In this document: piece by piece, positions 1 through 6,290 of the stretch | Position numbering within the stretch: the stretch's first letter is position 1 | Layout: each line of letters opens with the position of its first letter | Source: Vulcanimicrobiota bacterium | GTDB lineage: Bacteria; Vulcanimicrobiota; Vulcanimicrobiia; Vulcanimicrobiales; Vulcanimicrobiaceae | Direction: 5' to 3' | Length of the DNA: 7,659 nucleotides | Assembly: GCA_030038335.1 (NCBI GenBank) | Contig: JASHPC010000206.1 | Coordinates: forward strand, 1-7,659 | Notes under the pieces: model-generated | Seen by the model: the letters and a program-made list of their open reading frames with translations, nothing else | What the model was told of the DNA's origin: nothing | Database searches by the model: none | Position numbers and translations under genes: made by a program

Positions 1-218
1 GCATAGATGCGCGTCGAGCGCGCGGGCTGATAATCGGCCATGCGGCTGATATCCGGCAGATTGCGTGAATAGGACGCGACGATTCCCGCAACGAGCCCGG
101 CTCCGAAGAGAATCGCCATCAGCAGAAACACGAGCACGCCGCGCAGAATGCGACGCCGGCCGAGACGCGCGGCATATGCGGCGACGCCTAAGACGGCTCG
201 TCCCAAAAGAGAAAACAC
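1..218 (-). CDS. Class A penicillin-binding protein (PBP1A-like), N-terminal part only
   Basis: This is the first 72 codons of a gene that continues beyond base 1. The start is taken as GTG at 218-216; an in-frame TAG, the nusB stop, lies only two codons upstream, so no longer start is possible, though TTG at 206-204 is an alternative. The protein has a short basic cytoplasmic tail (Arg-rich around residues 18-26), then one long hydrophobic segment at about 27-50. It continues with N-L-P-D-I at 53-57 and a Y-Q-P-A-R-S-T-R-I-Y stretch at 63-72. This layout is typical of bifunctional glycosyltransferase/transpeptidase PBPs just before the glycosyltransferase domain (family knowledge). Such enzymes polymerise and cross-link peptidoglycan on the outer face of the inner membrane. 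No catalytic motif lies inside the window, so the class call rests on the N-terminal pattern alone. The gene begins 3 bases after the nusB stop and is probably translated from the same transcript. Confidence 0.72.
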   Translation of the reverse strand, partial: MFSLLGRAVLGVAAYAARLGRRRILRGVLVFLLMAILFGAGLVAGIVASYSRNLPDISRMADYQPARSTRIY

Positions 219-221
219 TAG

Positions 222-629
222 CTACGAACCTGCATGCGATCGAGCGAGCGCGCTCAGCACACCGTTGACGAAGCGGCCCGAATCCTCGGTCGAAAACTTC
301 TTCGCGAGGGTCACCGCCTCATTGATGACGACCGCTGGGGGCGTCTGCGGCCGCCTCAGCAGCTCGAAGGCGGCCATGCGTAGGACGCAGCGATCGACGG
401 AGGGGAGGCGCTCGATCGTCCATGCCTCGAGGAGCGGTCCGACGACCGCATCGGACTCCGGCGCATGCTCGATCGTTCCGAGGACGAGGTCGCGTATGAA
501 CTCGCGCTGCTCCGAACCGGCTCGCGCCCCAACGATCTCGTCTATCGCCTCAGCAGGGTCACGCCGGCCGACCGCAATGGCGTAGAGCGCCTGCAACGCC
601 TGCTGGCGCCAAAGGCGGCGAGCGGCCAC
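222..629 (-). CDS. nusB: Transcription antitermination factor NusB
   Basis: The predicted product is 135 residues, a normal NusB length (about 130-150). It shows the Arg-rich N-terminus leading into Q-A-L-Q-A-L-Y (residues 10-16), then W-T-I-E-R-L and V-D-R-C-V-L-R-M-A-A-F-E-L-L (about 70-91). Near the end come V-I-N-E-A-V-T-L-A-K-K-F-S (101-113) and F-V-N-G-V-L (120-125), all hallmarks of the all-helical NusB fold. NusB binds boxA RNA with ribosomal protein S10 (NusE) and takes part in antitermination of rRNA operons in the cytoplasm. The start is GTG at 629-627, one base after the accC stop; the stop is TAG at 224-222. The accB-accC-nusB order is familiar from Bacillus-like genomes, which supports the call. 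Confidence 0.95.
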   Translation of the reverse strand: MAARRLWRQQALQALYAIAVGRRDPAEAIDEIVGARAGSEQREFIRDLVLGTIEHAPESDAVVGPLLEAWTIERLPSVDRCVLRMAAFELLRRPQTPPAVVINEAVTLAKKFSTEDSGRFVNGVLSALARSHAGS

Positions 630-630
630 G

Positions 631-1983
631 TCACCGGCTCGCGGCGCCTGCCATGAGGCGCGGAAGAAATGTTATGTCGTAGCGTCCTTCACGAAACTCC
701 CGCGTGGCAAGGATCTCCGCGCACTGCGCGATCGTCGTGTGGACGCCCTCGATCGTCGTCTCGCGCAACGCCAACTCCATCCTCGCAATCGCTTCATCGC
801 GCGTTTCGCCGTGTACGACGATCTTCGCAAGCAGTGAGTCGTAGTACGGCGGCACCAGCGCGCCGGCGTACATATGCGAATCGACGCGCATGCCGGGCCC
901 GTCGGGAAACTCCACGTGCGAGACCGTCCCCGCTTCCGGCGCGAAGTTGTTCTGCGAGTTCTCCGCATTGATGCGGCACTCGATTGCGTGCCCGCGCGCT
1001 TGCAAGTCTCTCTGCACGTATGCAGCGCGCTCTCCCGCGGCAATACGTATCTGCTCCTTCACGAGGTCGACGCCGTAGACCATCTCGGTTACGGGATGCT
1101 CGACTTGAATGCGCGTGTTCATCTCCATGAAGTACACGTGGTCGCCTGCGACGAGGAACTCGAGCGTTCCGGCGTTCGTGTAGCCGACGCTCTTGCACGC
1201 TTTCACGGCCATCTCGTGAAGGGCGTGTCGCTGCTTCGAGGTCAAGTTCGGCGCAGGCGCCTCTTCGATGAGCTTTTGATGCGACGGCTTCTGCACGGAG
1301 CAGTCGCGCTCGCCGAGATGCAAGACGGTTCCGAACTCGTCGCCGAGAACTTGCACTTCGACGTGGCGAGGCTGCAGCAGCAGCTTTTCCATGTAGAGGC
1401 GTCCGTCTTTGAAGCTCGCTTCGGCTTCGGCCGTTGCGCTCGCGAACGCGCGATCGATGTCCTCGGGTCGCTCGACGACGCGCATGCCCTTTCCGCCGCC
1501 GCCAGCCGTCGCTTTCAGCAAAACCGGATAGCCGATGCGCTTCGCCGCATCCCGTGCTTTTTGCGCTGATTCGAGAATGTCGGAGCCAGGGGTCGTCGCG
1601 ACGCCAGCCTCTTTCATGATGCGCTTCGCGGTTGCCTTATCTCCCATCGCCGCGATGACCGACGGCTTCGGTCCGATGAAGACGAGCCCGTGGTCGGAGC
1701 AGATCTCGGCAAAGCGCGCGTTCTCCGCCAAAAACCCATATCCGGGATGGACGGCGTCGCATTTCGTCGCCAGCGCCGTCGAAACGATGTTCGCGACGTC
1801 CAAATACGAACGTCCCACCGGCCCCGGTCCAACGCAGTATGCCTCGTCGGCCTCGCGCACGTGCATCGCATCCTTGTCCGCCTGCGAATAAATCGCAACG
1901 GTCTGCGCTCCCAAACCGTGACACGCACGATTGACGCGCACGGCAATCTCGCCGCGATTCGCGATCAAAATCTTCGAGAACAT
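631..1983 (-). CDS. accC: Biotin carboxylase subunit of acetyl-CoA carboxylase
   Basis: The 450-residue product is full length for AccC. It catalyses ATP- and bicarbonate-dependent carboxylation of biotin carried on BCCP, the first half of malonyl-CoA formation. Visible features in order: N-terminal I-A-N-R-G-E-I-A (7-14); V-H-P-G-Y-G-F-L-A-E-N (78-88); ATP-grasp lysines near 116 and 157; the glycine-rich loop G-G-G-G-K-G-M (161-167); E-R-D-C-S (225-229) and H-Q-K-L-I-E-E-A-P (235-243); and the catalytic strip M-E-M-N-T-R-I-Q-V-E-H-P (286-297) with Glu287, Asn289, Arg291, Gln293 and Glu295. Y-Y-D-S-L-L-A-K is present near the C-terminus. No key residue appears to be missing, so the enzyme should be active. 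The start is ATG at 1983-1981, 5 bases after the accB-like stop; the stop TGA at 633-631 lies one base from nusB. The partner encoded just upstream cannot be biotinylated, so AccC must use another biotin carrier or work unconventionally. Confidence 0.97.
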   Translation of the reverse strand: MFSKILIANRGEIAVRVNRACHGLGAQTVAIYSQADKDAMHVREADEAYCVGPGPVGRSYLDVANIVSTALATKCDAVHPGYGFLAENARFAEICSDHGLVFIGPKPSVIAAMGDKATAKRIMKEAGVATTPGSDILESAQKARDAAKRIGYPVLLKATAGGGGKGMRVVERPEDIDRAFASATAEAEASFKDGRLYMEKLLLQPRHVEVQVLGDEFGTVLHLGERDCSVQKPSHQKLIEEAPAPNLTSKQRHALHEMAVKACKSVGYTNAGTLEFLVAGDHVYFMEMNTRIQVEHPVTEMVYGVDLVKEQIRIAAGERAAYVQRDLQARGHAIECRINAENSQNNFAPEAGTVSHVEFPDGPGMRVDSHMYAGALVPPYYDSLLAKIVVHGETRDEAIARMELALRETTIEGVHTTIAQCAEILATREFREGRYDITFLPRLMAGAASR

Positions 1984-1988
1984 GCCGT

Positions 1989-2393
1989 CTACGAGCGCTC
2001 CACTTCGAAGAGCGGCCGCCCGTAGTCGACGAGATCGCCGTCGGCTTGCAAGACTGCGACGATGCGACCCGCTCCGCGGCTGCGGATCGGATTGCGAATT
2101 CCAAGCTGCTCCACGTATCCGAGCTCCCTATCGCCGTCGAGAACGTCGCCGACGTACGGAGTAGTCCGCGAAAAATGAAAGATGCCGACGCGATCGGAGG
2201 CAATCTGTTCGACGCGGGCGCGTGGAGCTGGCGTGGGTTGCGCTCGAACCGGGGACTCCTTCTGCACCGGCGCGCGCGCAACTTCGAACGTCTCGGCCTC
2301 GCGCTCGATGCAGATCTGCTGCAAGTCGTTTGCAACGAGAAACGCTGCTAAAGCGCGGACGTGCGCTGCGATATCGTTCTTTTCGTCGCTCAT
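1989..2393 (-). CDS. AccB-like BCCP homologue lacking the biotinylation lysine
   Basis: The predicted product is 134 residues, in the BCCP size range. It has the AccB layout: an N-terminal helical segment resembling other AccB proteins (residues 6-40), a Pro/Ala/Arg-rich linker (41-60), and a C-terminal biotinyl/lipoyl-like domain (about 61-134). That domain carries the V-G-I-F-H-F entry strand, a G-D...D-G-D turn, and the closing G-R-I-V-A-V-L-Q-A-D-G-D-L-V-D-Y-G-R-P-L strand pair (109-128). Where BCCPs have E-A-M-K-M, this protein has E95-Q96-L97-G98-I99, so Gly98 replaces the lysine that BirA modifies. Its only lysines are Lys5 and Lys45, both outside the domain. The other two minus-strand frames do not restore the motif, which argues against a frameshift. 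The start is ATG at 2393-2391, sharing ATGA with the folK stop; the stop is TAG at 1991-1989. A role as a non-biotinylated AccC partner is inference. Confidence 0.9.
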   Translation of the reverse strand: MSDEKNDIAAHVRALAAFLVANDLQQICIEREAETFEVARAPVQKESPVRAQPTPAPRARVEQIASDRVGIFHFSRTTPYVGDVLDGDRELGYVEQLGIRNPIRSRGAGRIVAVLQADGDLVDYGRPLFEVERS

Positions 2394-2818
2394 GCCGGTG
2401 GCTGACGGCTTCCGCGCATAGATGCGCCCACCTCCGAGAGCGGCTCGAGAACGAACGAACGCTCGAAGAGGCGCGGATGCGGAATCACGAGGCCGGGCTC
2501 GTCGACTCGCATGGCTCCGTAGAGAAGGATATCGAGATCGATGACGCGCGGACCCCATCGATAGCTCGTCCGCCTGCCCAGGCGCCGCTCGATGCGCTGC
2601 AGCGTTTCGAGAAGCGTGCGCGGCGAGAGCAGCGTCTCGATTTCGACCGCCGCGTTGACGAACGGCGCCTGCGCGGCGCGCCCCCACGGCGGCGTTCGCC
2701 GAAGCGCGGAGACGCGGCGCACGTGGCCTGCTTCGCCGAGCGCACGGATCGCTCGGCGAACGTTTCCCTCGGCGTTGCCGACGTTAGAACCGATGCCGAC
2801 GTACGCGATAATGCTCAC
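2390..2818 (-). CDS. folK: 2-amino-4-hydroxy-6-hydroxymethyldihydropteridine diphosphokinase (HPPK)
   Basis: The 142-residue product transfers diphosphate from ATP to 6-hydroxymethyl-7,8-dihydropterin, making the substrate of FolP. It is close to the usual 140-170 residues, at the short end. HPPK signatures are visible: Y-V-G-I-G-S-N-V-G (6-14); T-P-P-W-G followed by Q-A-P-F-V-N-A (42-56); I-E-R-R-L-G-R (76-82); and R-W-G-P-R-V-I-D-L-D-I-L (87-98), with Asp94 and Asp96 as the expected Mg-binding pair. I-P-H-P-R-L (112-117) and E-R-S-F-V-L-E-P-L (119-127) follow. The start is GTG at 2818-2816, overlapping the folB TGA in a GTGA junction; the stop TGA at 2392-2390 overlaps the next ATG. Both junctions point to translational coupling. 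Confidence 0.96.
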   Translation of the reverse strand: MSIIAYVGIGSNVGNAEGNVRRAIRALGEAGHVRRVSALRRTPPWGRAAQAPFVNAAVEIETLLSPRTLLETLQRIERRLGRRTSYRWGPRVIDLDILLYGAMRVDEPGLVIPHPRLFERSFVLEPLSEVGASMRGSRQPPA

Positions 2819-3192
2819 TCGCGCTCGCCCGCGTCGCGATACCGAGAGTTCTCGCGCGTCAGCGTCACCGAGGGCGTCGCGCCATCGAGAATCGACGGCT
2901 TCGCGACCGTGACGGTTGCACGTGCGATGCGCTCGTCCTCAAAGACGGCGTCGAGCACGTCGGCGGCGACGCGTTCGAGCAGTGCATGCGAACGCTCGCG
3001 CACGGCAGTCGCGACGCGCGCGTGGAGGTCGCCGTAGTGCACGGTATCGTCGATTTCGTCGGAGACGATCGCACGCGAGAGATCGGCATCGAGGATAACG
3101 TCGATCTCGAAGGCTTGTTCGTGGTCGCGTTCGCCTGGGTTCGCTCCGTGGCGTGCGAAGACGCGTACGCCTCGTAACGCTATGCGATCCAT
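2815..3192 (-). CDS. folB: Dihydroneopterin aldolase
   Basis: The predicted product is 125 residues, the normal size for FolB. The enzyme converts 7,8-dihydroneopterin to 6-hydroxymethyl-7,8-dihydropterin and glycolaldehyde. Motifs seen: G-V-R-V-F-A-R-H-G-A-N-P-G-E-R near the N-terminus, with the pterin-anchoring Glu21; D-D-T-V-H-Y-G-D-L with Tyr53; L-L-E-R-V-A at 72-77; and V-A-K-P-S-I with the catalytic-type Lys98. I start at ATG 3192-3190 because GGAG sits 9 bases upstream (3202-3205). An ATG at 3207 would add five residues but has no comparable upstream site and deepens the overlap with folP. The gene overlaps the folP stop by 13 bases and ends in GTGA, shared with folK. Confidence 0.93.
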   Translation of the reverse strand: MDRIALRGVRVFARHGANPGERDHEQAFEIDVILDADLSRAIVSDEIDDTVHYGDLHARVATAVRERSHALLERVAADVLDAVFEDERIARATVTVAKPSILDGATPSVTLTRENSRYRDAGERE

Positions 3193-4025
3193 GCGCTTGG
3201 TCTCCATTCGCGCGCGATTGCATCCGCAACGCGCACCGCGTCCCGATTCTCAGCAACGTCGTGGACACGCACGATGTCGACTCCGGCGGCGGCAGCGAGT
3301 GCACTCGTCGCCACCGTGGCGGCCACGCGATCCTTCGGATCGCGCCCCGTCAGTTTTCCGAGCGTTGACTTTCGCGACGCGCCGAGCAGCGTCGGAAATC
3401 CCAAGCCCACGACGCGATCGAGTCCGCGCAGCAGGATCAGGTTCTGCTCGGCCGTCTTCCCGAATCCGATTCCTGGATCAACGATCATGCGCTCGCGCGG
3501 TATCCCCCGTTGCACGCCGCGCTGCGTGCACTCGTCCAAAACGCGCAGGACCTCGTCGAGTACGTTGCCTCCGTACTCGGTGGTCGTTTGACTGTGCATC
3601 GCGACGAACGCGAGGCCGCGTTCCGCGGCGAGCCCGAGCAGCTCGTCGGGAGCGCGCTGCACGCAGTTGACGACGTCGGCGCCCGCATCCGCAGCGGCCT
3701 CCGCGACGGATCGCTTCGACGTGTCGACGGATAACAACGCAGTTGTGAAGCGCTTCCGCAGCGCGCGAATAACGGGAACCACGCGCGCGAGCTCGGTGGA
3801 CTCGTCGACGGGAGCATGTCCGGGGTGCGTCGACTCACCGCCCACGTCCAGCAGATCGGCGCCCGCGTCGACGTGCCGCTGCGCCGTCGCAATCGCTGCA
3901 TCGGTCGCGACGCATCCGTCGCCGGAGAACGAATCAGGCGTCACGTTGACGATTCCCATGAGGTACGTTCGCACGCCCCATTCGAGTCGCGTGCCTCTCG
4001 CCTCCAGAGCGCCCCGCTCAGCCAT
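3180..4025 (-). CDS. folP: Dihydropteroate synthase
   Basis: The 281-residue TIM-barrel enzyme, of normal length, condenses hydroxymethyldihydropterin diphosphate with p-aminobenzoate; it is the sulfonamide target. Motifs in order: M-G-I-V-N-V-T-P-D-S-F-S (23-34); L-L-D-V-G-G-E-S-T-H-P-G (58-69); S-V-D-T (99-102); Asn120; M-H at 143-144; D-P-G-I-G-F-G-K (183-190); G-A-S-R-K-S (215-220); and the terminal R-V-H-D-V with Arg253 and His255. The catalytic and substrate-contact residues known from E. coli and other DHPS enzymes are therefore mostly present. Two positions are unusual: His67 where S-T-R-P-G normally has Arg, and Cys121 where N-D-V/I normally has Asp. The start is ATG at 4025-4023, 8 bases inside the same-frame remnant of folC. 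The stop is TAG at 3182-3180, inside folB. Confidence 0.96.
   Translation of the reverse strand: MAERGALEARGTRLEWGVRTYLMGIVNVTPDSFSGDGCVATDAAIATAQRHVDAGADLLDVGGESTHPGHAPVDESTELARVVPVIRALRKRFTTALLSVDTSKRSVAEAAADAGADVVNCVQRAPDELLGLAAERGLAFVAMHSQTTTEYGGNVLDEVLRVLDECTQRGVQRGIPRERMIVDPGIGFGKTAEQNLILLRGLDRVVGLGFPTLLGASRKSTLGKLTGRDPKDRVAATVATSALAAAAGVDIVRVHDVAENRDAVRVADAIAREWRPSAWIA
3202..3205 (-). promoter_or_regulatory. Ribosome binding site deciding the folB start
   Basis: GGAG on the minus strand is followed by 9 bases and then ATG at 3192-3190. It is embedded in the end of folP and favours the inner of two in-frame ATG codons as the folB start. Confidence 0.5.
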
Positions 4026-4149
4026 GTATCGTTACGCGCGCCGCGCGTTCGAGCACGCGATGGCGAACCGCGGCCACGACGAACGTGGAGCCCGTGACGA
4101 CGAGCACGTCCTCCGGGGCACAGCGCGCAATCGCGAAATCGAGCGCTTC
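4018..4149 (-). pseudogene. folC: C-terminal end of folC beyond the in-frame stop
   Basis: Read in the folC frame after the TGA at 4152-4150, 43 further codons are open and end at a second TGA (4020-4018). They encode E-A-L-D-F-A near the start, then P-E-D-V-L-V-V-T-G-S-T-F-V-V and V-R-H-R-V-L-E-R. In FolC proteins the chain normally ends with a similar ...A-L..A......D..L-V-T-G-S...V..V-R..., so this is the missing tail, not chance coding (family knowledge plus direct reading). With it, folC would be 439 codons and overlap folP by 8 bases, like the other junctions. Without it, a 124-base gap, the largest in the window, separates folC from folP. I found no independent start or ribosome site for this piece. 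Confidence 0.85.
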
Positions 4150-5337
4150 TCATGGATCGTCGATCGTGCAAACGGGCATGCCGAAGCGCCGCGCGAAGTT
4201 GGCAATCGTCTCGGTTGGAAGCGGCTTTCGGCCCGCCGCGTGAAACGACGTCACGACGAGCGACGTGACGAGCGGCGCGAGCGCCTCCAAAATCGCGTGC
4301 GCGTCTTTCCCCGCTCCGATCGCGACAACTGCACGGATGCGCCGCTGAGGAAATCGCTGGCGCACCGAACTCGCCAGATGCTCGGCCTTCTCAACGTTAT
4401 GCGCGATATCCAAGACGACCGTCGGCTCGCCTCGCACGATTTCCATCCTGCCCGGCATCGCAACGCGTCCCAACCCTCGCTCGACTTCTGCCGGGTTAGG
4501 TCGAAGAGAATCGGGCAGCGCCTCGAGTGCGGCAACCGCGATGCGCGCGTTTCGCCGCTGAAACGTTCCGAAGATAGGAAGACAAATATCGTATCGCGCG
4601 CGCTTTGTGACGATCTCGAAATGCCGCTCGTCGCCGTCGAGAGGTGCGATCTCGGTCACATCGTCCACCATGATGACGGGAGCGTCGGCGTCGCGGGTAT
4701 GCGCGCGAATGACGGCGATCGCTTCGGGGCGCTCTGCTCCGACGACGAGTGGGACGTCACGCTTCGCGATTCCGGCCTTCTCCAGCGCGATCGCTTCGAT
4801 CGTATCGCCGAGTACGTCCGTGTGATCGTAGCCAACCGACGTGATGACGGCTACCTCCGGCACGATGACGTTCGTTCCGTCGAGTCTGCCGCCAAGCCCG
4901 ACCTCGATGACCGCAACGTCGACACGCTCTCGCGCGAAGTGCAGGAACGCAAGCGCGAGGAGCGTCTCGTAGTACGTCGGCCTTCCCGACGTGGCGGCGA
5001 CGGATTCAATCGCCGGCATCATCGTTTCGAGCAGATCCGCGAAGCGTTGTGGCGAGACGGCGACACCGTCGACGCATGCGCGTTCCGTCATCGAATGGAG
5101 ATGCGGCTTCGTGTGCAGGCCCGTCTTGCGCCCGGATGCGGCGAGCGCCGCAGCGAGCATCGTCGCCGTCGAACCCTTTCCGCTCGTTCCGCCGACGTGC
5201 AGCTTCGGATACGCTTCCTGCGGGTCCCCGAGCGCACGCAGAAACGCGCGCATGCGATCGAGGCCCATGCCTCTGTGCTGCGACTGCGTCTCGTCGATGA
5301 GTCCGAGCAGGTACGACTGCGCGTCATCGAAGGTCAT
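4150..5337 (-). CDS. folC: Bifunctional dihydrofolate/folylpolyglutamate synthase, apparently truncated by an in-frame TGA
   Basis: The 395 codons before the first stop cover nearly all of FolC, which adds glutamate to dihydropteroate and folates using ATP. The Mur-ligase-type ATPase domain shows the P-loop G-G-T-S-G-K-G-S (49-56), K-P-H-L-H-S-M-T-E-R (77-86), and E-V-G-L-G-G-R-L-D-G-T-N (145-156). It also has D-H-T-D-V-L-G-D-T-I-E-A-I-A-L-E-K-A-G-I (171-190), including the lysine at 187 that is carbamylated in relatives. F-Q-R-R-N-A (259-264) and P-G-R-M-E-I (295-300) lead into the C-terminal domain with D-I-A-H-N (310-314). The usual length is about 420-440 residues, so about 44 are missing here. 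The ATG start at 5337-5335 lies 3 bases after the mogA stop. The TGA at 4152-4150 follows I-D-D-P, and the frame remains open beyond it. As read, the product lacks the final strand and helices of its C-terminal domain and may be impaired. Confidence 0.93.
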   Translation of the reverse strand: MTFDDAQSYLLGLIDETQSQHRGMGLDRMRAFLRALGDPQEAYPKLHVGGTSGKGSTATMLAAALAASGRKTGLHTKPHLHSMTERACVDGVAVSPQRFADLLETMMPAIESVAATSGRPTYYETLLALAFLHFARERVDVAVIEVGLGGRLDGTNVIVPEVAVITSVGYDHTDVLGDTIEAIALEKAGIAKRDVPLVVGAERPEAIAVIRAHTRDADAPVIMVDDVTEIAPLDGDERHFEIVTKRARYDICLPIFGTFQRRNARIAVAALEALPDSLRPNPAEVERGLGRVAMPGRMEIVRGEPTVVLDIAHNVEKAEHLASSVRQRFPQRRIRAVVAIGAGKDAHAILEALAPLVTSLVVTSFHAAGRKPLPTETIANFARRFGMPVCTIDDP

Positions 5338-5340
5338 AGA

Positions 5341-5841
5341 TCAGCCGTCCGTCACGCGATCCGCGAGCAGTTCGAGCGCGTGCGGCAGGACCGGCGCGAT
5401 GACCGCGAGCGATTCCGAGACCGCGCTCGGTTTCCCCGGAAGATTCACGACGAGCGTACGGTGGCGCACGCCGGCAACGCCTCGCGAGAGCATCGCGGTC
5501 CGCACGCTTGGAAGCGCTGCCGCACGAATCGCCTCACCGATACCCGGCACTTCGTAATCGACGATCGCTCGCGTCGCTTCGGGCGTGCGATCGCGCGGAC
5601 TCAGTCCCGTCCCGCCGCTCGTAAGCACGAGTTGCGCGACGGAGGCGTCGGCAATTTCGATGAGCTCTGCCTGCAGGCGGCTTGCGTCGTCGGGCATGAC
5701 GACTTCGCGAACGATCTCGTAGCCGGGCCCGAGACCTTCACGCATCAACGGAAGGCATGCGTCGGCGCGCGTCCCGCCGGCCGCTCGATCCGAGAGAACG
5801 ATGAGTGCCGCTGTGAAGCGGCCGTTTACGTCCTCTGCCAC
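5341..5841 (-). CDS. mogA: Molybdopterin adenylyltransferase, MogA/MoaB family
   Basis: The 166-residue single-domain protein adenylates molybdopterin before metal insertion. It has V-L-S-D-R-A-A-G-G (15-23) at the N-terminus, the signature T-S-G-G-T-G-L-S-P-R-D-R-T-P-E-A-T (74-90), V-P-G-I-G-E-A-I-R (98-106), L-S-R-G-V-A-G-V-R (118-126), and N-L-P-G-K-P-S-A (133-140), the molybdopterin-binding pattern of this family. Length and pattern fit the MoaB/MogA form seen in bacteria without a fused MoeA domain. Whether to call it mogA or moaB cannot be settled from sequence alone. The start is GTG at 5841-5839, overlapping the end of moaC by 16 bases, with GGAAAGAG a few bases upstream as a plausible ribosome site. 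The stop TGA lies at 5343-5341. Confidence 0.9.
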   Translation of the reverse strand: MAEDVNGRFTAALIVLSDRAAGGTRADACLPLMREGLGPGYEIVREVVMPDDASRLQAELIEIADASVAQLVLTSGGTGLSPRDRTPEATRAIVDYEVPGIGEAIRAAALPSVRTAMLSRGVAGVRHRTLVVNLPGKPSAVSESLAVIAPVLPHALELLADRVTDG

Positions 5842-6290
5842 GATCCGCTCTTTCCACCCGTCTTCTCGAGGAGCGCGACGCGCTCGATGACGATGCCTTT
5901 ATCGATCCCCTTCGTCATGTCGTAAATCGTCAGTGCAGCGACGCTCGCTGCAACGAGCGCTTCCATTTCGACCCCGGTTTGCGCTATCGTTCGGGCTTCG
6001 GTCTCGATGCGCACGGCGTCCGGCTCCTCAAACGAGAACCGGACGTCGACGCCGGCAAGCGGAATCGAGTGTGCGAGCGGAATCAGTTCGTCCGTGCGCT
6101 TGGCGGCGGCAATACCCGCGATCTGCGCTGCAGCGAGCGCGTCGCCTTTCGCAAGCGTTGCATCGCGCAATGCGCGAAATGCCGTCTCGCTCAGGCGAAC
6201 GACTGCTTCCGCGCGCGCCGTGCGACGCGTCGAGCTCTTGCCAGAGACGTCGACCATCGAGACGCTGCCGTCCGCGTTGACGTGCCTCAC
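5826..6290 (-). CDS. moaC: Cyclic pyranopterin monophosphate synthase MoaC
   Basis: The 154-residue product converts the MoaA product (3',8-cyclo-7,8-dihydro-GTP) to cyclic pyranopterin monophosphate, an early step of molybdenum cofactor synthesis. Diagnostic stretches: M-V-D-V-S-G-K (12-18); K-G-D-A-L-A-A-A-Q-I-A-G-I (48-60); A-A-K-R-T-D-E-L-I-P-L-A-H (62-74); T-G-V-E-M-E-A-L (105-112); L-T-I-Y-D-M-T-K (120-127); and G-G-K-S-G-S-W (145-151). Lys48 and Lys127 match the catalytic lysines known as Lys51 and Lys131 in E. coli, and His74 matches the conserved active-site His. The Cys of P-L-C-H is Ala here. The start is GTG at 6290-6288 in a GTGA overlap with the upstream small gene; the stop TAA lies at 5828-5826. 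MoaA is not in the window. Confidence 0.96.
   Translation of the reverse strand: MRHVNADGSVSMVDVSGKSSTRRTARAEAVVRLSETAFRALRDATLAKGDALAAAQIAGIAAAKRTDELIPLAHSIPLAGVDVRFSFEEPDAVRIETEARTIAQTGVEMEALVAASVAALTIYDMTKGIDKGIVIERVALLEKTGGKSGSWQRT

Noticed and set aside
1434..1619. Short plus-strand open frames opposite accC.
   Set aside because: They are shadows of a strongly conserved gene and have no start signals or family match.
2097..2111. A frameshift or base-call slip hiding a normal E-A-M-K-M motif in the accB-like gene.
   Set aside because: The other two minus-strand frames here do not yield M-K-M, and the frame is continuous with correct BCCP features on both sides.
2394..2687. A longer start for the accB-like gene, extending its frame to 2687.
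   Set aside because: The extension lies wholly inside folK and has antisense-like Arg/Ala composition. ATG 2393 gives a normal AccB N-terminus and an ATGA overlap with folK.
4100..4152. Selenocysteine insertion at the folC TGA: a weak hairpin (AGCGC...GCGCT) can be drawn just after it.
   Set aside because: The position is not catalytic in FolC, the loop lacks the features expected of a bacterial SECIS element, and short GC-rich hairpins are expected by chance in this sequence.
3667..5925. A 752-codon open frame on the plus strand opposite folP, folC, mogA and moaC.
   Set aside because: It is the antisense of well-supported genes, has a shuffled Arg/Asp/His-rich composition and no recognisable domain. 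Long antisense frames are common where GC-rich codon use removes stops.
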